Positions 18,421 through 26,906 of a stretch of DNA of 64,000 nt are shown here, piece by piece (positions within the stretch are counted from its first letter, which is position 1; each line of letters starts with the position of its first letter). Position numbers and translations under genes: made by a program. The notes under the pieces are model-generated. The model searched no databases. It had not been told where the DNA came from and worked only from the letters and a program-made list of their open reading frames with translations. This DNA comes from Pseudonocardia sp. C8. Its GTDB lineage: Bacteria > Actinomycetota > Actinomycetes > Mycobacteriales > Pseudonocardiaceae. The stretch is taken from the NCBI RefSeq assembly GCF_014267175.1, contig NZ_JACMTR010000001.1:70574-134573 (forward strand), read 5' to 3'.

Positions 18421-19380
18421 TAGGGCGTGTTTAAGAAGTTCGGGCGGCGAGTGCGCGGAGTCAGATGTCGATCGTGGCGATGTGCGGTGGCCTCGTGCGC
18501 AGGGCGAGCTTGTCATAGCGGGTCGCCAGTGTGCTCGGTGCTATTTAAGCAGGTTGATGCCGCATTCGACGGAGTGGCGTTGCCGGTAGAGCTGCTCGTC
18601 GAAGGCCGGTGGGCGGCCACCGGCTGAGCCTCGAGCTTGCCGGTGGGCCTGCTGGTCGACCTTGATCGGGATGGTCGCGGCGATCTTGCGGTCGCGCAGG
18701 TAGCCGCGGTTCGCCCGCGACGAGTACGCCTTATCGGCCAGCACCCGGTCCGGACGCGTACGGGGTCGTCCCGGCCCGAGCCTGGGCACGCGTAGCGCGT
18801 CGAGGACCGCGATGAACTGCGGAGAGTCGCCCCGGTGGCCCGCGGTGATCAGCGCCGCAAGCGGTCCTCGGCCCTGCTCAGACGCCAGGTGGATCTTCGT
18901 GGTCCAGCCTCCGCGGGAACGCCCCAAGCTGTGATCGGCTGGCTCGTCACCGGGCGGCTCGACCTGCCGGGCAGGGTGGCGGCGGGCGCCGGCGGCGTGC
19001 TGGTGGGCGCGGTTGATCGTGGAGTCGATCCAGACGTCCCAGCGGATCAATCCGCCGGCATCGGCCCAGGCCAGCAGGGTCGACCACACCAGCGCCCACA
19101 CCTTCTGGCGCTGCCAGCGCCGGAACAGCCCATAGATCGACTGCCAGTGCCCGTAGCGTTCCGGCACGTCGCGCCACGGCGCCCCAACCCGGGTCCGCCA
19201 CCGGATGCCGCCGATGAGGGTCCGGCCCCACTTGCGGGGGCGACCCTCCCGGTCGGGGGCCGGGGCGCAGCGATTCCAGGATCCGCCACTGCCGGTCCGT
19301 CAGGTCCTTACGTGCTCCGACCCATAGGGTGCTCAACGAGGTCTCCAGGCGGGCGGTCATCTTGGTCGTTGATCACCTAC
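18421..19380 (-). mobile_element. Decayed IS5-family insertion sequence
   Basis: The element covers the broken transposase described in the next entry. A GGGCGTGTTTAAGAAGTTCG sequence at 18423 looks like a terminal repeat; I could not find its inverted partner near 19360, so the far end may be lost. It separates the dehydrogenase gene from the transhydrogenase cluster. Confidence 0.65.
18460..19360 (-). pseudogene. IS5-family DDE transposase, frameshifted and interrupted
   Basis: Reading on the minus strand from ATG 19360 gives DLTDRQWRILESL. The family sequence then continues in another frame (PRKWGRTLIGGIRWRTRVG, PERYGHWQSIYGLFRRWQRQ, RGGWTTKIH, ADKAYSSRANR) as far as VECGINLLK. There a TAG at 18541-18543 replaces the expected Gln codon, and two extra bases shift the frame of the remaining ATRYDKLALR. 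So there is one frameshift near 19280, one nonsense codon and one terminal frameshift. Some IS5 members use programmed frameshifting, but the terminal lesions make this copy dead. Confidence 0.75.
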
Positions 19381-19720
19381 CGGAGACCTCACCCATGCCC
19401 GGGCACCGACACGCACTCCCACCAGCGTCCCCGGCGACCCCCCAAACAGCTCCTAGCCGAAACCACACGAGGCATGCCGACACTGCCCGAACACCCCCAG
19501 AGCGATGGCGGGACGTCACAGTCCATGATCCACCGCTCGGTGGCACCCGCTGCCCTTGGCCGCCTTGGGACAGCAGGCGCCCGCCTGGAACATAAGGCCT
19601 CCGATAGTTGTGGATGCACCACACACTCCACAACCACCGGAGGCCAATCGTTCAGACCGTACAGGCACACGTTCTCGAACGCACCCGCCGACTAGATCTC
19701 GATTCGCACATTGGCGCCGA
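19381..19720. other. Intergenic, with hairpin; no gene supported
   Basis: About 340 bp between the IS remnant and the end of the transhydrogenase gene. It holds the inverted repeat listed separately. No open frame in it looks like a protein. Confidence 0.5.
19596..19645. terminator. Strong hairpin downstream of the transhydrogenase gene
   Basis: Arms GGCCTCCG plus TTGTGGA pair with TCCACAA plus CGGAGGCC, with a few unpaired bases inside and a loop of about 13 nt. It lies some 75 nt past the stop of the minus-strand gene at 19721. There is no clear U-run, so it may be a terminator or an insertion-sequence end. Confidence 0.45.
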
Positions 19721-21019
19721 TCACCAAAGGTTCATCGACCGCGAGAAGATCGAGGCGAGGTCCTCCTCGCGAACATCGCGAGGTGCCGCGGCCAGTACGC
19801 GCTGCTGCATGATAGCGCCTTCCACAAGACCATCCACGTCGGTATTGTCGTAGCCGACATCGCCGATTCCGTTGGGAATACCAATATCACGCATCAGGCC
19901 GGTCAACACCGCCGGCAGGAACGAGCTCAAGTCGTTCGGCTTGTCGGCCTCAGGAGCGAGCAGGGTCGCCGCGCGCAGATGGCGTTCCGGGGCTGTCTCG
20001 AAGGTGAAGCGGAACGCCTCGGGGGCGGTGAGCGACACCGCCATACCGTGCGGCACCATCGGGACGTTGTTCGGGTAGTCCTTCGGGTAGAAGTCTTTCA
20101 CCCGACCTGCGATAGGGTAGGCATTGGCGTGCGGGATGTGCACACCTGCGTTACCGAAGCCAAGTCCAGCGAACGTGGCCGCCAGCGCCATCGAACTACG
20201 AGCTTCCTCGTCTTCGCCCCGCAGCACGGCGCGGCGAAACGCCGTTGCCATCAGCGTCAGCGACTTCTCCGCCCACATGTCCGAAACCGGATTCGACCCA
20301 CAGTACGGCACCCGTTCCTCGGGTCGCTTCCTCTGATATGACGTGTAAGGGCGAGCGGTGAAGCTCTCAAGAGCGTGGCACAGGATATCCATGCCGGCTG
20401 CTGCGGTGACACCCGACGGCTGACTAACAGTCAGGCTGGGATCAACCACCGCAAGGCGAGGTCGCAACGACGCGTGACTAATCCCGGTCTTGACCTTCAA
20501 ATCGAGCACATCGAGAACACAGATCGTGGTACTCTCGCTGCCCGTACCTGTCGTGGTCGGCACCGCAACAAGGGGGTTGAGGGGGTGCTCAGGGGACTTA
20601 CCCTTACCGACCGGGACGTTGACGTAGTCCATCAGTTCGCCCGGGTTCGTGGTAAGCAGATTGATTGCCTTCGCGGTATCAATGCTCGAACCACCACCCA
20701 CTGCGACGAACGCGTCCCATGGGCCGGAGTCACGGGCGTACTCGATAGCATGCTTGAGGCTCGCGTCGCTAGGTTCGACGTGAACACCATCGTAAACAAC
20801 AACTTCAATCTTGAAGCCGCGGATTCCCTCAGCTACACGCTGAGGAATCCCTGCCGCTGCGACCCCGGAATCGGTGACGATGAGGACTCGCTGGGCGCCC
20901 ATCCGACTGAGGTCGAAGCCGATTTCATCGGCTGCGCCCCGGCCGAACTTCAACTGAGGCGCTCCATAAGTGAAGACGGCCTCCGGGTTAGCCGGCTGGT
21001 ATTCGGATTGTGTTCCCAT
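19721..21019 (-). CDS. Iron-containing alcohol dehydrogenase, hydroxyacid-oxoacid transhydrogenase (HOT/ADHFE1) type
   Basis: 432 residues from ATG 21019, with AGGAGG 8 nt upstream. It is a full-length group III alcohol dehydrogenase: NAD-binding VGGGSSIDTAKA and VPTTTGTGSE, then metal ligands in GMDILCHALESF, HIPHANAY and PHGMAVSL. The segment CGSNPVSDMWA and the extended loop before it are characteristic of the HOT branch rather than butanol dehydrogenases. HOT enzymes oxidise 4-hydroxybutyrate to succinic semialdehyde while reducing 2-oxoglutarate to D-2-hydroxyglutarate, without free NAD. It is last in a minus-strand cluster with a semialdehyde dehydrogenase and an acyl-CoA ligase, which supports a 4-hydroxybutyrate role. 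Confidence 0.8.
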   Translation of the reverse strand: MGTQSEYQPANPEAVFTYGAPQLKFGRGAADEIGFDLSRMGAQRVLIVTDSGVAAAGIPQRVAEGIRGFKIEVVVYDGVHVEPSDASLKHAIEYARDSGPWDAFVAVGGGSSIDTAKAINLLTTNPGELMDYVNVPVGKGKSPEHPLNPLVAVPTTTGTGSESTTICVLDVLDLKVKTGISHASLRPRLAVVDPSLTVSQPSGVTAAAGMDILCHALESFTARPYTSYQRKRPEERVPYCGSNPVSDMWAEKSLTLMATAFRRAVLRGEDEEARSSMALAATFAGLGFGNAGVHIPHANAYPIAGRVKDFYPKDYPNNVPMVPHGMAVSLTAPEAFRFTFETAPERHLRAATLLAPEADKPNDLSSFLPAVLTGLMRDIGIPNGIGDVGYDNTDVDGLVEGAIMQQRVLAAAPRDVREEDLASIFSRSMNLW

Positions 21020-21072
21020 TTCGCACTACCTCCTGACTACCGCCGTGGGAGTTCCATGGCGGCGAACGGTCG

Positions 21073-22620
21073 TCACGCTTGCGAATACTGCGCTGCAATA
21101 CGGTCCCGGTACTCCCCTATCAATTGCTTCCGGTCAATCTTATGTGATCCGGTCATGGGGAACGGTTCCGACCTAATGTCAATCCGTTTGGGCACCTTAT
21201 ACCCGGCGACCCGTCGACGACAATGGGCGCGTAGCTCGCTCTCACTAACTTCGGCACCCTCCTGGACAGACACGCAGGCGTGCACGGCCTCGCCCCACTT
21301 CTCGTCCGGAACACCCATCACGACCGCCTGTGAAACCTGCGGATAGTCAGTGAGGACCGCTTCGACTTCGGCTGGGACCACGTTCTCACCACCCGTGATA
21401 ATCATATCGCGAGCACGACCGGCAAGATAGACATATCCGGCGCTATCGAGATACCCTGCGTCGCCCGTTCGGAACCATTTCGACCCGTCCCTGTCCGCTT
21501 CGATCTCGGGTTGATTCCAGTAGCCCGCCATCAGGTTGTCGCCGGCAACCGCGATCTCGCCAGATATGCCTCGTGGCTGGACGCGTCCATGCTGGTCGAC
21601 AATTCGAACGCGATTGCCCGGAAGGGGCCGGCCAACTGACATCAACCGCGCCCCGCCTTTGCGATGATCCTCGCCCGTTAGCGCGCATACATGGCCGCAC
21701 GTTTCGGTCAATCCGTACCAGTTGACGAATTCGGCGTTGGGAAATGCCTCCATGAGCCTCTGTAACACCGATGGGCTCATCGGAGCGCTGCCGTAGCTGA
21801 TACAGGTCAGGCTCGGCAGTAGATCGCCCCGGAACTCGGGGATGTCGAGCATGTCACGCACGGTCGAAGCAATAAAGCCGGTCGTCGTTACATGATAGGC
21901 CTTAATTGCGTCCACGATCCGCCGCGGGTCGAAACGGGGCAGAAGAACGAGCGTCGAACCCGCCGCTGTCGCAAGGCCGAACCCCCGGACCGACGCGATA
22001 TGAAACAGGGGCGCATGGAGCAGGAAGGTGTATCCTTGCGTCAGGTTGGTCGGCACCGCGGTCTTGTAAATGTCGTTGGCTAGTGCACCATGCTGGATGA
22101 CCACTCCCTTCGCGCTGCCAGTGGTGCCGCTGGTGTACATGATGAAGGCCGTATCCTGCGGGTCCGGAGCAGCGGGCATCCGGGGCTTCGCGGCGTCCCT
22201 TCGGTCGCGGAAGCCGCCCGCCTCGCAGCCCGGACCGATCTCAATGACCTCCTCGAGTCCCGTTCGTTCCCTCAACCGGTTCGCAAGCGCAACAAACTCT
22301 GCACTAGCAAAGCAAACGCGACAGCCCGAGTCGTTGAGGACGCCCATTAGCTCCAGTTCGGACGAGCGCACATTTAGCGGAACGATAACGGCCGCGCCTA
22401 CCAATGCGGTGTGGAACAGCTCGAGGTAGTCGGACGAATTTCGCGAGAGCACTGCGAAACGATCTGTGCGACCCAGCCCGATACCGGACCGGAGAAACCC
22501 GGCTGTCCGCGCGACTCGGGACAGGTGCTCGGCGAAAGAGGTACTTCCATCTTCACCGTGCACCAACGTCCGGTCCGGCGCCTGCTCACATGCGCTGATC
22601 AGAAGCTCGTGAAATCCCAC
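21073..22620 (-). CDS. AMP-dependent acyl-CoA synthetase/ligase
   Basis: 515 residues, ATG 22620. A complete class I adenylate-forming enzyme: P-loop YTSGTTGSAKG (residues 162-172), YGLTET, the hinge motif GRARDMIITGGENVVPAEVE and the C-terminal catalytic Lys segment MTGSHKIDRKQL. It activates a carboxylic acid with ATP and joins it to CoA. Substrate cannot be read from the sequence; in this cluster 4-hydroxybutyrate or another short hydroxyacid is plausible. It ends 53 nt before the transhydrogenase start, suggesting co-transcription. Confidence 0.85.
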   Translation of the reverse strand: MGFHELLISACEQAPDRTLVHGEDGSTSFAEHLSRVARTAGFLRSGIGLGRTDRFAVLSRNSSDYLELFHTALVGAAVIVPLNVRSSELELMGVLNDSGCRVCFASAEFVALANRLRERTGLEEVIEIGPGCEAGGFRDRRDAAKPRMPAAPDPQDTAFIMYTSGTTGSAKGVVIQHGALANDIYKTAVPTNLTQGYTFLLHAPLFHIASVRGFGLATAAGSTLVLLPRFDPRRIVDAIKAYHVTTTGFIASTVRDMLDIPEFRGDLLPSLTCISYGSAPMSPSVLQRLMEAFPNAEFVNWYGLTETCGHVCALTGEDHRKGGARLMSVGRPLPGNRVRIVDQHGRVQPRGISGEIAVAGDNLMAGYWNQPEIEADRDGSKWFRTGDAGYLDSAGYVYLAGRARDMIITGGENVVPAEVEAVLTDYPQVSQAVVMGVPDEKWGEAVHACVSVQEGAEVSESELRAHCRRRVAGYKVPKRIDIRSEPFPMTGSHKIDRKQLIGEYRDRIAAQYSQA

Positions 22621-22841
22621 CTTTTACCGCCCTTCAACCCTATGGACGCTATAACCAATCAGGTCGGTTGTCAGAATGCGCGGCGGACCTTCAACAACTG
22701 GCACAGACGCAGTGTGCCCGGCTCCGTCCCGCTCGTATTAGTCACGTTCGGTTCGGCTGATCTCCGCACGGGCGCCTTCTGGTTCGTAAGTCCCTTCGAC
22801 ACCAACTGTGATCATCACCGGCGCGAGGTCGGTAGCCAGCT

Positions 22842-24215
22842 TCAACGGGACGTATGGATGAGCTTCTTGTTGGCGAACTCTTCGATACCGTACCGACCAA
22901 GCTCGCGCCCCACACCAGAGTGCTTGACCCCGCCAAACGGGAGGTCCGGTGCGGTTCGACTCAGTCCGTTGATCCATACCATCCCGGACTCCAGATCCCG
23001 CGCAAGCTCCTGAGCTCGCGGAACATCCGACGAGAATACGGAAGCTCCCAGGCCGAACCGCGACGCGTTGGCAAGCTCAAGCGCCTCCCTAGGTGAGTCG
23101 ACCTTGTAGACGACCGCCACGGGACCGAACAGCTCCTCGCCGTAGGCCCTCATCTCCGGTGTTACCCCGGTCAGGACGGTCGCCTCGTAATACGCGCCCG
23201 AACCCTCGATCTTTCGGCCGCCGGCGAGCACCGTTGCGCCCTTCGCCACCGCGTCCTGAACCTGTTCCTCAAGGTCGTTTACCACGTCATGCGAAGACAG
23301 CGGTCCGAAACGCGTCGCCGGGTCGGTGGGGTCGCCGGGATGGTACTCTCTCATCGCTTGGACGAAGGCGTCGAGGAACGCCTCGTAGACGTCAGCGAGC
23401 ACAATGAAGCGTTTCGAGGCGATGCACGTCTGACCGGCGTTCCGCATCCGGTTGCTCGCGGCCGCGGCTACCGTGCCCGCCAGGTCGTTCGCGTCGAGCA
23501 CGATAAACGGGTCAGAGCCGCCCAGTTCGAGAACATACTTCTTCATGTGCCGGCCCGCGACCTCACCCACGGCTGAACCGGCTCGCTCCGAACCTGTCAA
23601 CGACACACCTCGCACACGCGGATCTGAGATCATGCTTGCAACCTGCGTGCTGTCAGCAAATACGTTGATGAAGGCACCGTCATGCAGTCCCGCCTGTACG
23701 AAAAGCTCCTCGATGGCGAGGGCGGACTGCGGACAATTCGACGCGTGTTTGAGAATGATCGTGTTGCCCAGCATCAAGTTCGGCGCAGCGAAGCGGGCGA
23801 CCTGGTAATATGGGAAGTTCCACGGCATGATACCCAGCAGAGACCCGATTGGTTCAGTTCTAACGATCGCTTCCCCGCCGCCAGCGGTACTCAGTACCTC
23901 GTCGGCCAAGAAGGCCGGGCCCTGTTCAGCATAATAGTCGTAGATCGACGCGACGAGCTCTACTTCAGCTCTGGCTTGACTGGACGGCTTTCCCATCTCC
24001 ATCGTGAGAATACCGGCTAGATCGGCTACCTGTTCCCGGTGCAGCGCTGCCACACGACGCAGTGTGTCGGCACGATCGTGTGGAGGTGTCTGACGCCATC
24101 CCTGATAGGCATCATGCGAGCGATCGAGTGCTCTTTCGATGTCATGGTCGGACGCTTGGGGAAACTCCTTCACCAGCTCACCGGTTGCCGGATTGAGGGT
24201 CTTGTAATTGCTCAT
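22842..24215 (-). CDS. Aldehyde dehydrogenase, succinate-semialdehyde dehydrogenase type
   Basis: 457 residues, ATG 24215. It opens with NPATGELVKEFPQAS, as in GabD/Sad-type enzymes. The active site is intact: MPWNFP (Asn133), Glu230 in LELGGSD and Cys264 in NAGQTCIASKR; C-terminal FGGVKHSGVGRELG is also present. Length of about 457 is that of the short succinate-semialdehyde dehydrogenases. It would oxidise succinic semialdehyde to succinate with NAD(P)+, the step after the transhydrogenase. A 221-nt gap separates it from the ligase gene. Other short aldehydes are possible substrates. Confidence 0.85.
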   Translation of the reverse strand: MSNYKTLNPATGELVKEFPQASDHDIERALDRSHDAYQGWRQTPPHDRADTLRRVAALHREQVADLAGILTMEMGKPSSQARAEVELVASIYDYYAEQGPAFLADEVLSTAGGGEAIVRTEPIGSLLGIMPWNFPYYQVARFAAPNLMLGNTIILKHASNCPQSALAIEELFVQAGLHDGAFINVFADSTQVASMISDPRVRGVSLTGSERAGSAVGEVAGRHMKKYVLELGGSDPFIVLDANDLAGTVAAAASNRMRNAGQTCIASKRFIVLADVYEAFLDAFVQAMREYHPGDPTDPATRFGPLSSHDVVNDLEEQVQDAVAKGATVLAGGRKIEGSGAYYEATVLTGVTPEMRAYGEELFGPVAVVYKVDSPREALELANASRFGLGASVFSSDVPRAQELARDLESGMVWINGLSRTAPDLPFGGVKHSGVGRELGRYGIEEFANKKLIHTSR

Positions 24216-24261
24216 GATCTCACCTAGCCCGATTCTGTCGATATTCAGTGGACGTGACGGA

Positions 24262-25332
24262 TCAACAATTGTCCGGGGCGCTCAGTACGATGCGGCCGGG
24301 CACCCCTCCCTGAGCCAACCGATCAAGCGACGTCTGCACCGCCACCTCGTTGAGTTCTTCGTGAAGGATGGGGGTCTGCGGCAGGCCACCCGATTTCGCA
24401 AGCTCCACGAGCGATCTGAGCTGGTCGAGCGATCCGACGAAGCTGCCGCGGATAGTCAGCATCTTGAGCGCCATCAACGCATTTGGCAGGACGAGCTCGC
24501 CACCGTACAGACCGACTTGCACCAGATGCCCCGCTTTCTGCAAGCTATCGAAGCCCGCTGTGGCGGTGCTGCTGTTGTTTACGAAGTCGATCACCGCGGC
24601 GGCGGGTCCGCGACACTCCCGCACAATGTCGCTGCTCACTGAATCGCCGGCGGAGAGCACTGTCGCGGAAGCGCCCAATTGAACCGCCAGATCTAGGTTG
24701 GCTTCCGACACGTCAACAGCACAAATTGCCTGATGCCCGAGTGCTTTCAGCGTGGCGACCGCGGTGAGGCCAACACCACCGGCGCCGATCACGACGATCG
24801 GCTCGCCCGGGGGCAGCGGCAGTACCTTTGTGACCGCGCTATAAGCCGTCAGACCGGAGCATGCGAGAGTCGCTGCCCAGCTCAAGTCCAGCCCACTGAT
24901 ATCGACCAAGTACTTCTCATGCGGCACGAAAATTTGCTGGGCGTATCCGCCATGGCGAACAACCCCGAGGTTCTGCCCGCTCGGGCAATGATTATCGCGG
25001 CCTTCGCGGCAATGCCTACACTCACCGCATCCGATCCATGGATAAACGAGCCGAACGTCGCCCGGTCGGTGGCTCTCCACCTGGTCACCCACCTGGTCCA
25101 CCACGCCGACAACCTCGTGACCCATGACAAGTGGGTAGGTGACACCGCGATCGACCAACCGGAGGCTGCCCCGGCTCCCGAGGTCATACGCCCCCTGCCG
25201 CAGGTGCGTATCGGTGTGGCAGACGCCAGACCGGAGAACCTTCAGCACCACTGCATTCTCCGTTGCCCGCGGTGTCGGCAGATCCATCGTCGTCACGACA
25301 GCACTGTCTTCAGCGAGTGCGAATGCCCGCAT
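24262..25332 (-). CDS. Zinc-dependent medium-chain alcohol dehydrogenase
   Basis: 356 residues, ATG 25332. Catalytic zinc ligands are Cys38 (SGVCHTD), the GHE motif (VMGHEVVG) and a later Cys; the structural zinc Cys cluster is CGECRHCREGRDNHC. The Rossmann motif is VIGAGGVGLTA. It interconverts an alcohol and aldehyde with NAD(P)+. In this cluster it may act on 4-hydroxybutanal/1,4-diol type substrates feeding the aldehyde dehydrogenase 46 nt downstream. Substrate is inference. Confidence 0.85.
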   Translation of the reverse strand: MRAFALAEDSAVVTTMDLPTPRATENAVVLKVLRSGVCHTDTHLRQGAYDLGSRGSLRLVDRGVTYPLVMGHEVVGVVDQVGDQVESHRPGDVRLVYPWIGCGECRHCREGRDNHCPSGQNLGVVRHGGYAQQIFVPHEKYLVDISGLDLSWAATLACSGLTAYSAVTKVLPLPPGEPIVVIGAGGVGLTAVATLKALGHQAICAVDVSEANLDLAVQLGASATVLSAGDSVSSDIVRECRGPAAAVIDFVNNSSTATAGFDSLQKAGHLVQVGLYGGELVLPNALMALKMLTIRGSFVGSLDQLRSLVELAKSGGLPQTPILHEELNEVAVQTSLDRLAQGGVPGRIVLSAPDNC

Positions 25333-25421
25333 GTTTCTCCTTGGGGTCGGTTAACATGGAGCGGCGTGACTGTCACGCTGCTCAGCGGTCAGCCTTGGGT
25401 TTGCCTGAGGTCCCGTCCTCG

Positions 25422-26750
25422 CTACGCCGCACTCAAGCTGGTTCGTGCGGTTTCCCTACTCTTAGCGATGCAAATGAGGGAGAGCACGGCACCCCCGATC
25501 AGATAGAAGGCGGGCGAACTGACATTACCGGTCGTGGCCACCAGCGTAGTGGCGATCAATGGTGCGGTGCCACCGAACGCAGCGGCGGCAACGTTGTAGC
25601 CGATTGCCATCGAGGTGTACCGAGCCTGCGTTGGAAACATTTCAACCATCAGCGGGAACACCGATCCGGTGTAGATTCCAAAGATGATCCCGAGACCAAT
25701 CTGGCAGAGCAAGACTACCGCCGTTCCCGCGGTGTTCATGCCCATAAAGATTGGGAATGCGAGAATGGCGTACGCGAAGGCTGCGGTCGCGGCGACCGGC
25801 CGGCGACCGAAACGGTCCGTCAGCGCTGCAGCGATAGGTGTGACCAATATCTGGGCAATCAGTGCCAGGGTGGTTGCCAGGTACGCGCTACCGCCGGGGA
25901 GTTGGCCGGTCTCCTTGAGCTGGTTCGGTAGATACGTAAGAATAAGGTAGTAGGGGATCATGTGGGTAACGGCCACACCGGTGCAGCGAGCGAGTCCCCA
26001 ACCGTGTTGGCGGAAGGCGGAGCGCAGGGGTGCCTTCGGGCGGTGTCCGGCGGCCAACACCTCCCGGAAGATGGGGCTCTCCTCCAACCGCAGGCGCACG
26101 TACAAACCGACCACGGCGACAGGGCCAGCGAGGAGAAATGGCACTCGCCACACCCACTGATCGACGACTGTGGGGCCCATGCTGCTGGTCAAGGCTGCGA
26201 CGAGCGATGCCCCGATGAGTGGTCCGAGACTGGCGCCGACTTGCGAGAAACCGAGCAGGAATCCGCGTTTATGGTCAGGCGAGTGTTCGGCGAGAAACGC
26301 GGTGGCGCCGGCGAGCTCGCCACCTGCGGATAGCCCTTGCAGCAAACGCAGTGCGATGAGCAGGAGCGGCGCGGCAATTCCGATCGTCGCGTAGCCGGGC
26401 AAGACGCCAATAGCAAAGGTGGACCCACCGATAAGCAGGAGAATGGCGGCCAGAGTGTTCTTCCGCCCTAGCCGGTCTCCGATCGAGCCGAATAGCATTC
26501 CGCCTAGCGGGCGAATGAAGAATGACACCGCGAAGGCCGCGTAGGCGGCCAGCATCGTCGCTGTTTTGTCTTCCGCCGGGAAGAAGGTAACGCCGATGCT
26601 ACCCGCCAGGTAGCCATAGATCGCGTAGTCGTACCATTCGATCGCTTGGCCAAGGGATACGCCGACGATTACGCGTCGCATACCGCCGGGGTTGACCGAT
26701 TGCTCGGGTGAGCTAGTCGGCGTCGGGGCGGCGCTGCCCGAATCAGACAT
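25422..26750 (-). CDS. MFS importer, metabolite:H+ symporter family
   Basis: About 442 residues from ATG 26750 (GGAAGG 8 nt upstream); a GTG at 26759 is an alternative start. It has twelve hydrophobic segments and the MHS hallmarks SLGQAIEWYDYAIYG in TM1, GSIGDRLGRKN in loop 2-3 and RLLQGLSAGGE. MHS carriers take up carboxylates and related solutes such as 2-oxoglutarate, citrate or shikimate with protons. As the first gene of the minus-strand cluster it probably imports the hydroxyacid handled by the enzymes downstream. It begins 83 nt from the start of a short gap after the oxidase terminator. Confidence 0.85.
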   Translation of the reverse strand: MSDSGSAAPTPTSSPEQSVNPGGMRRVIVGVSLGQAIEWYDYAIYGYLAGSIGVTFFPAEDKTATMLAAYAAFAVSFFIRPLGGMLFGSIGDRLGRKNTLAAILLLIGGSTFAIGVLPGYATIGIAAPLLLIALRLLQGLSAGGELAGATAFLAEHSPDHKRGFLLGFSQVGASLGPLIGASLVAALTSSMGPTVVDQWVWRVPFLLAGPVAVVGLYVRLRLEESPIFREVLAAGHRPKAPLRSAFRQHGWGLARCTGVAVTHMIPYYLILTYLPNQLKETGQLPGGSAYLATTLALIAQILVTPIAAALTDRFGRRPVAATAAFAYAILAFPIFMGMNTAGTAVVLLCQIGLGIIFGIYTGSVFPLMVEMFPTQARYTSMAIGYNVAAAAFGGTAPLIATTLVATTGNVSSPAFYLIGGAVLSLICIAKSRETARTSLSAA

Positions 26751-26863
26751 GGCCTTCACCTTCCGGGATCTCTGTGGATCCGTGTGGGCTCGCTAATGAC
26801 TCGCTAAACGCTGTAGGGAGTCGCTTGTTGGTTGGAACCGCGGGCGTGTGCGGCGCGGCGGCT

Positions 26864-26896
26864 GGGGCGCTATCACTGGGTGATTGATAGCGCCCC
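26864..26896 (-). terminator. Intrinsic-type hairpin after the AGPS-like oxidase gene
   Basis: Perfect 12-bp arms GGGGCGCTATCA and TGATAGCGCCCC enclose a 9-nt loop. It lies 11 nt beyond the stop of the minus-strand oxidase. There is no strong T-tract, as is usual in high-GC actinobacteria. Confidence 0.75.
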
Positions 26897-26906
26897 GCCG
26901 CGGCGG

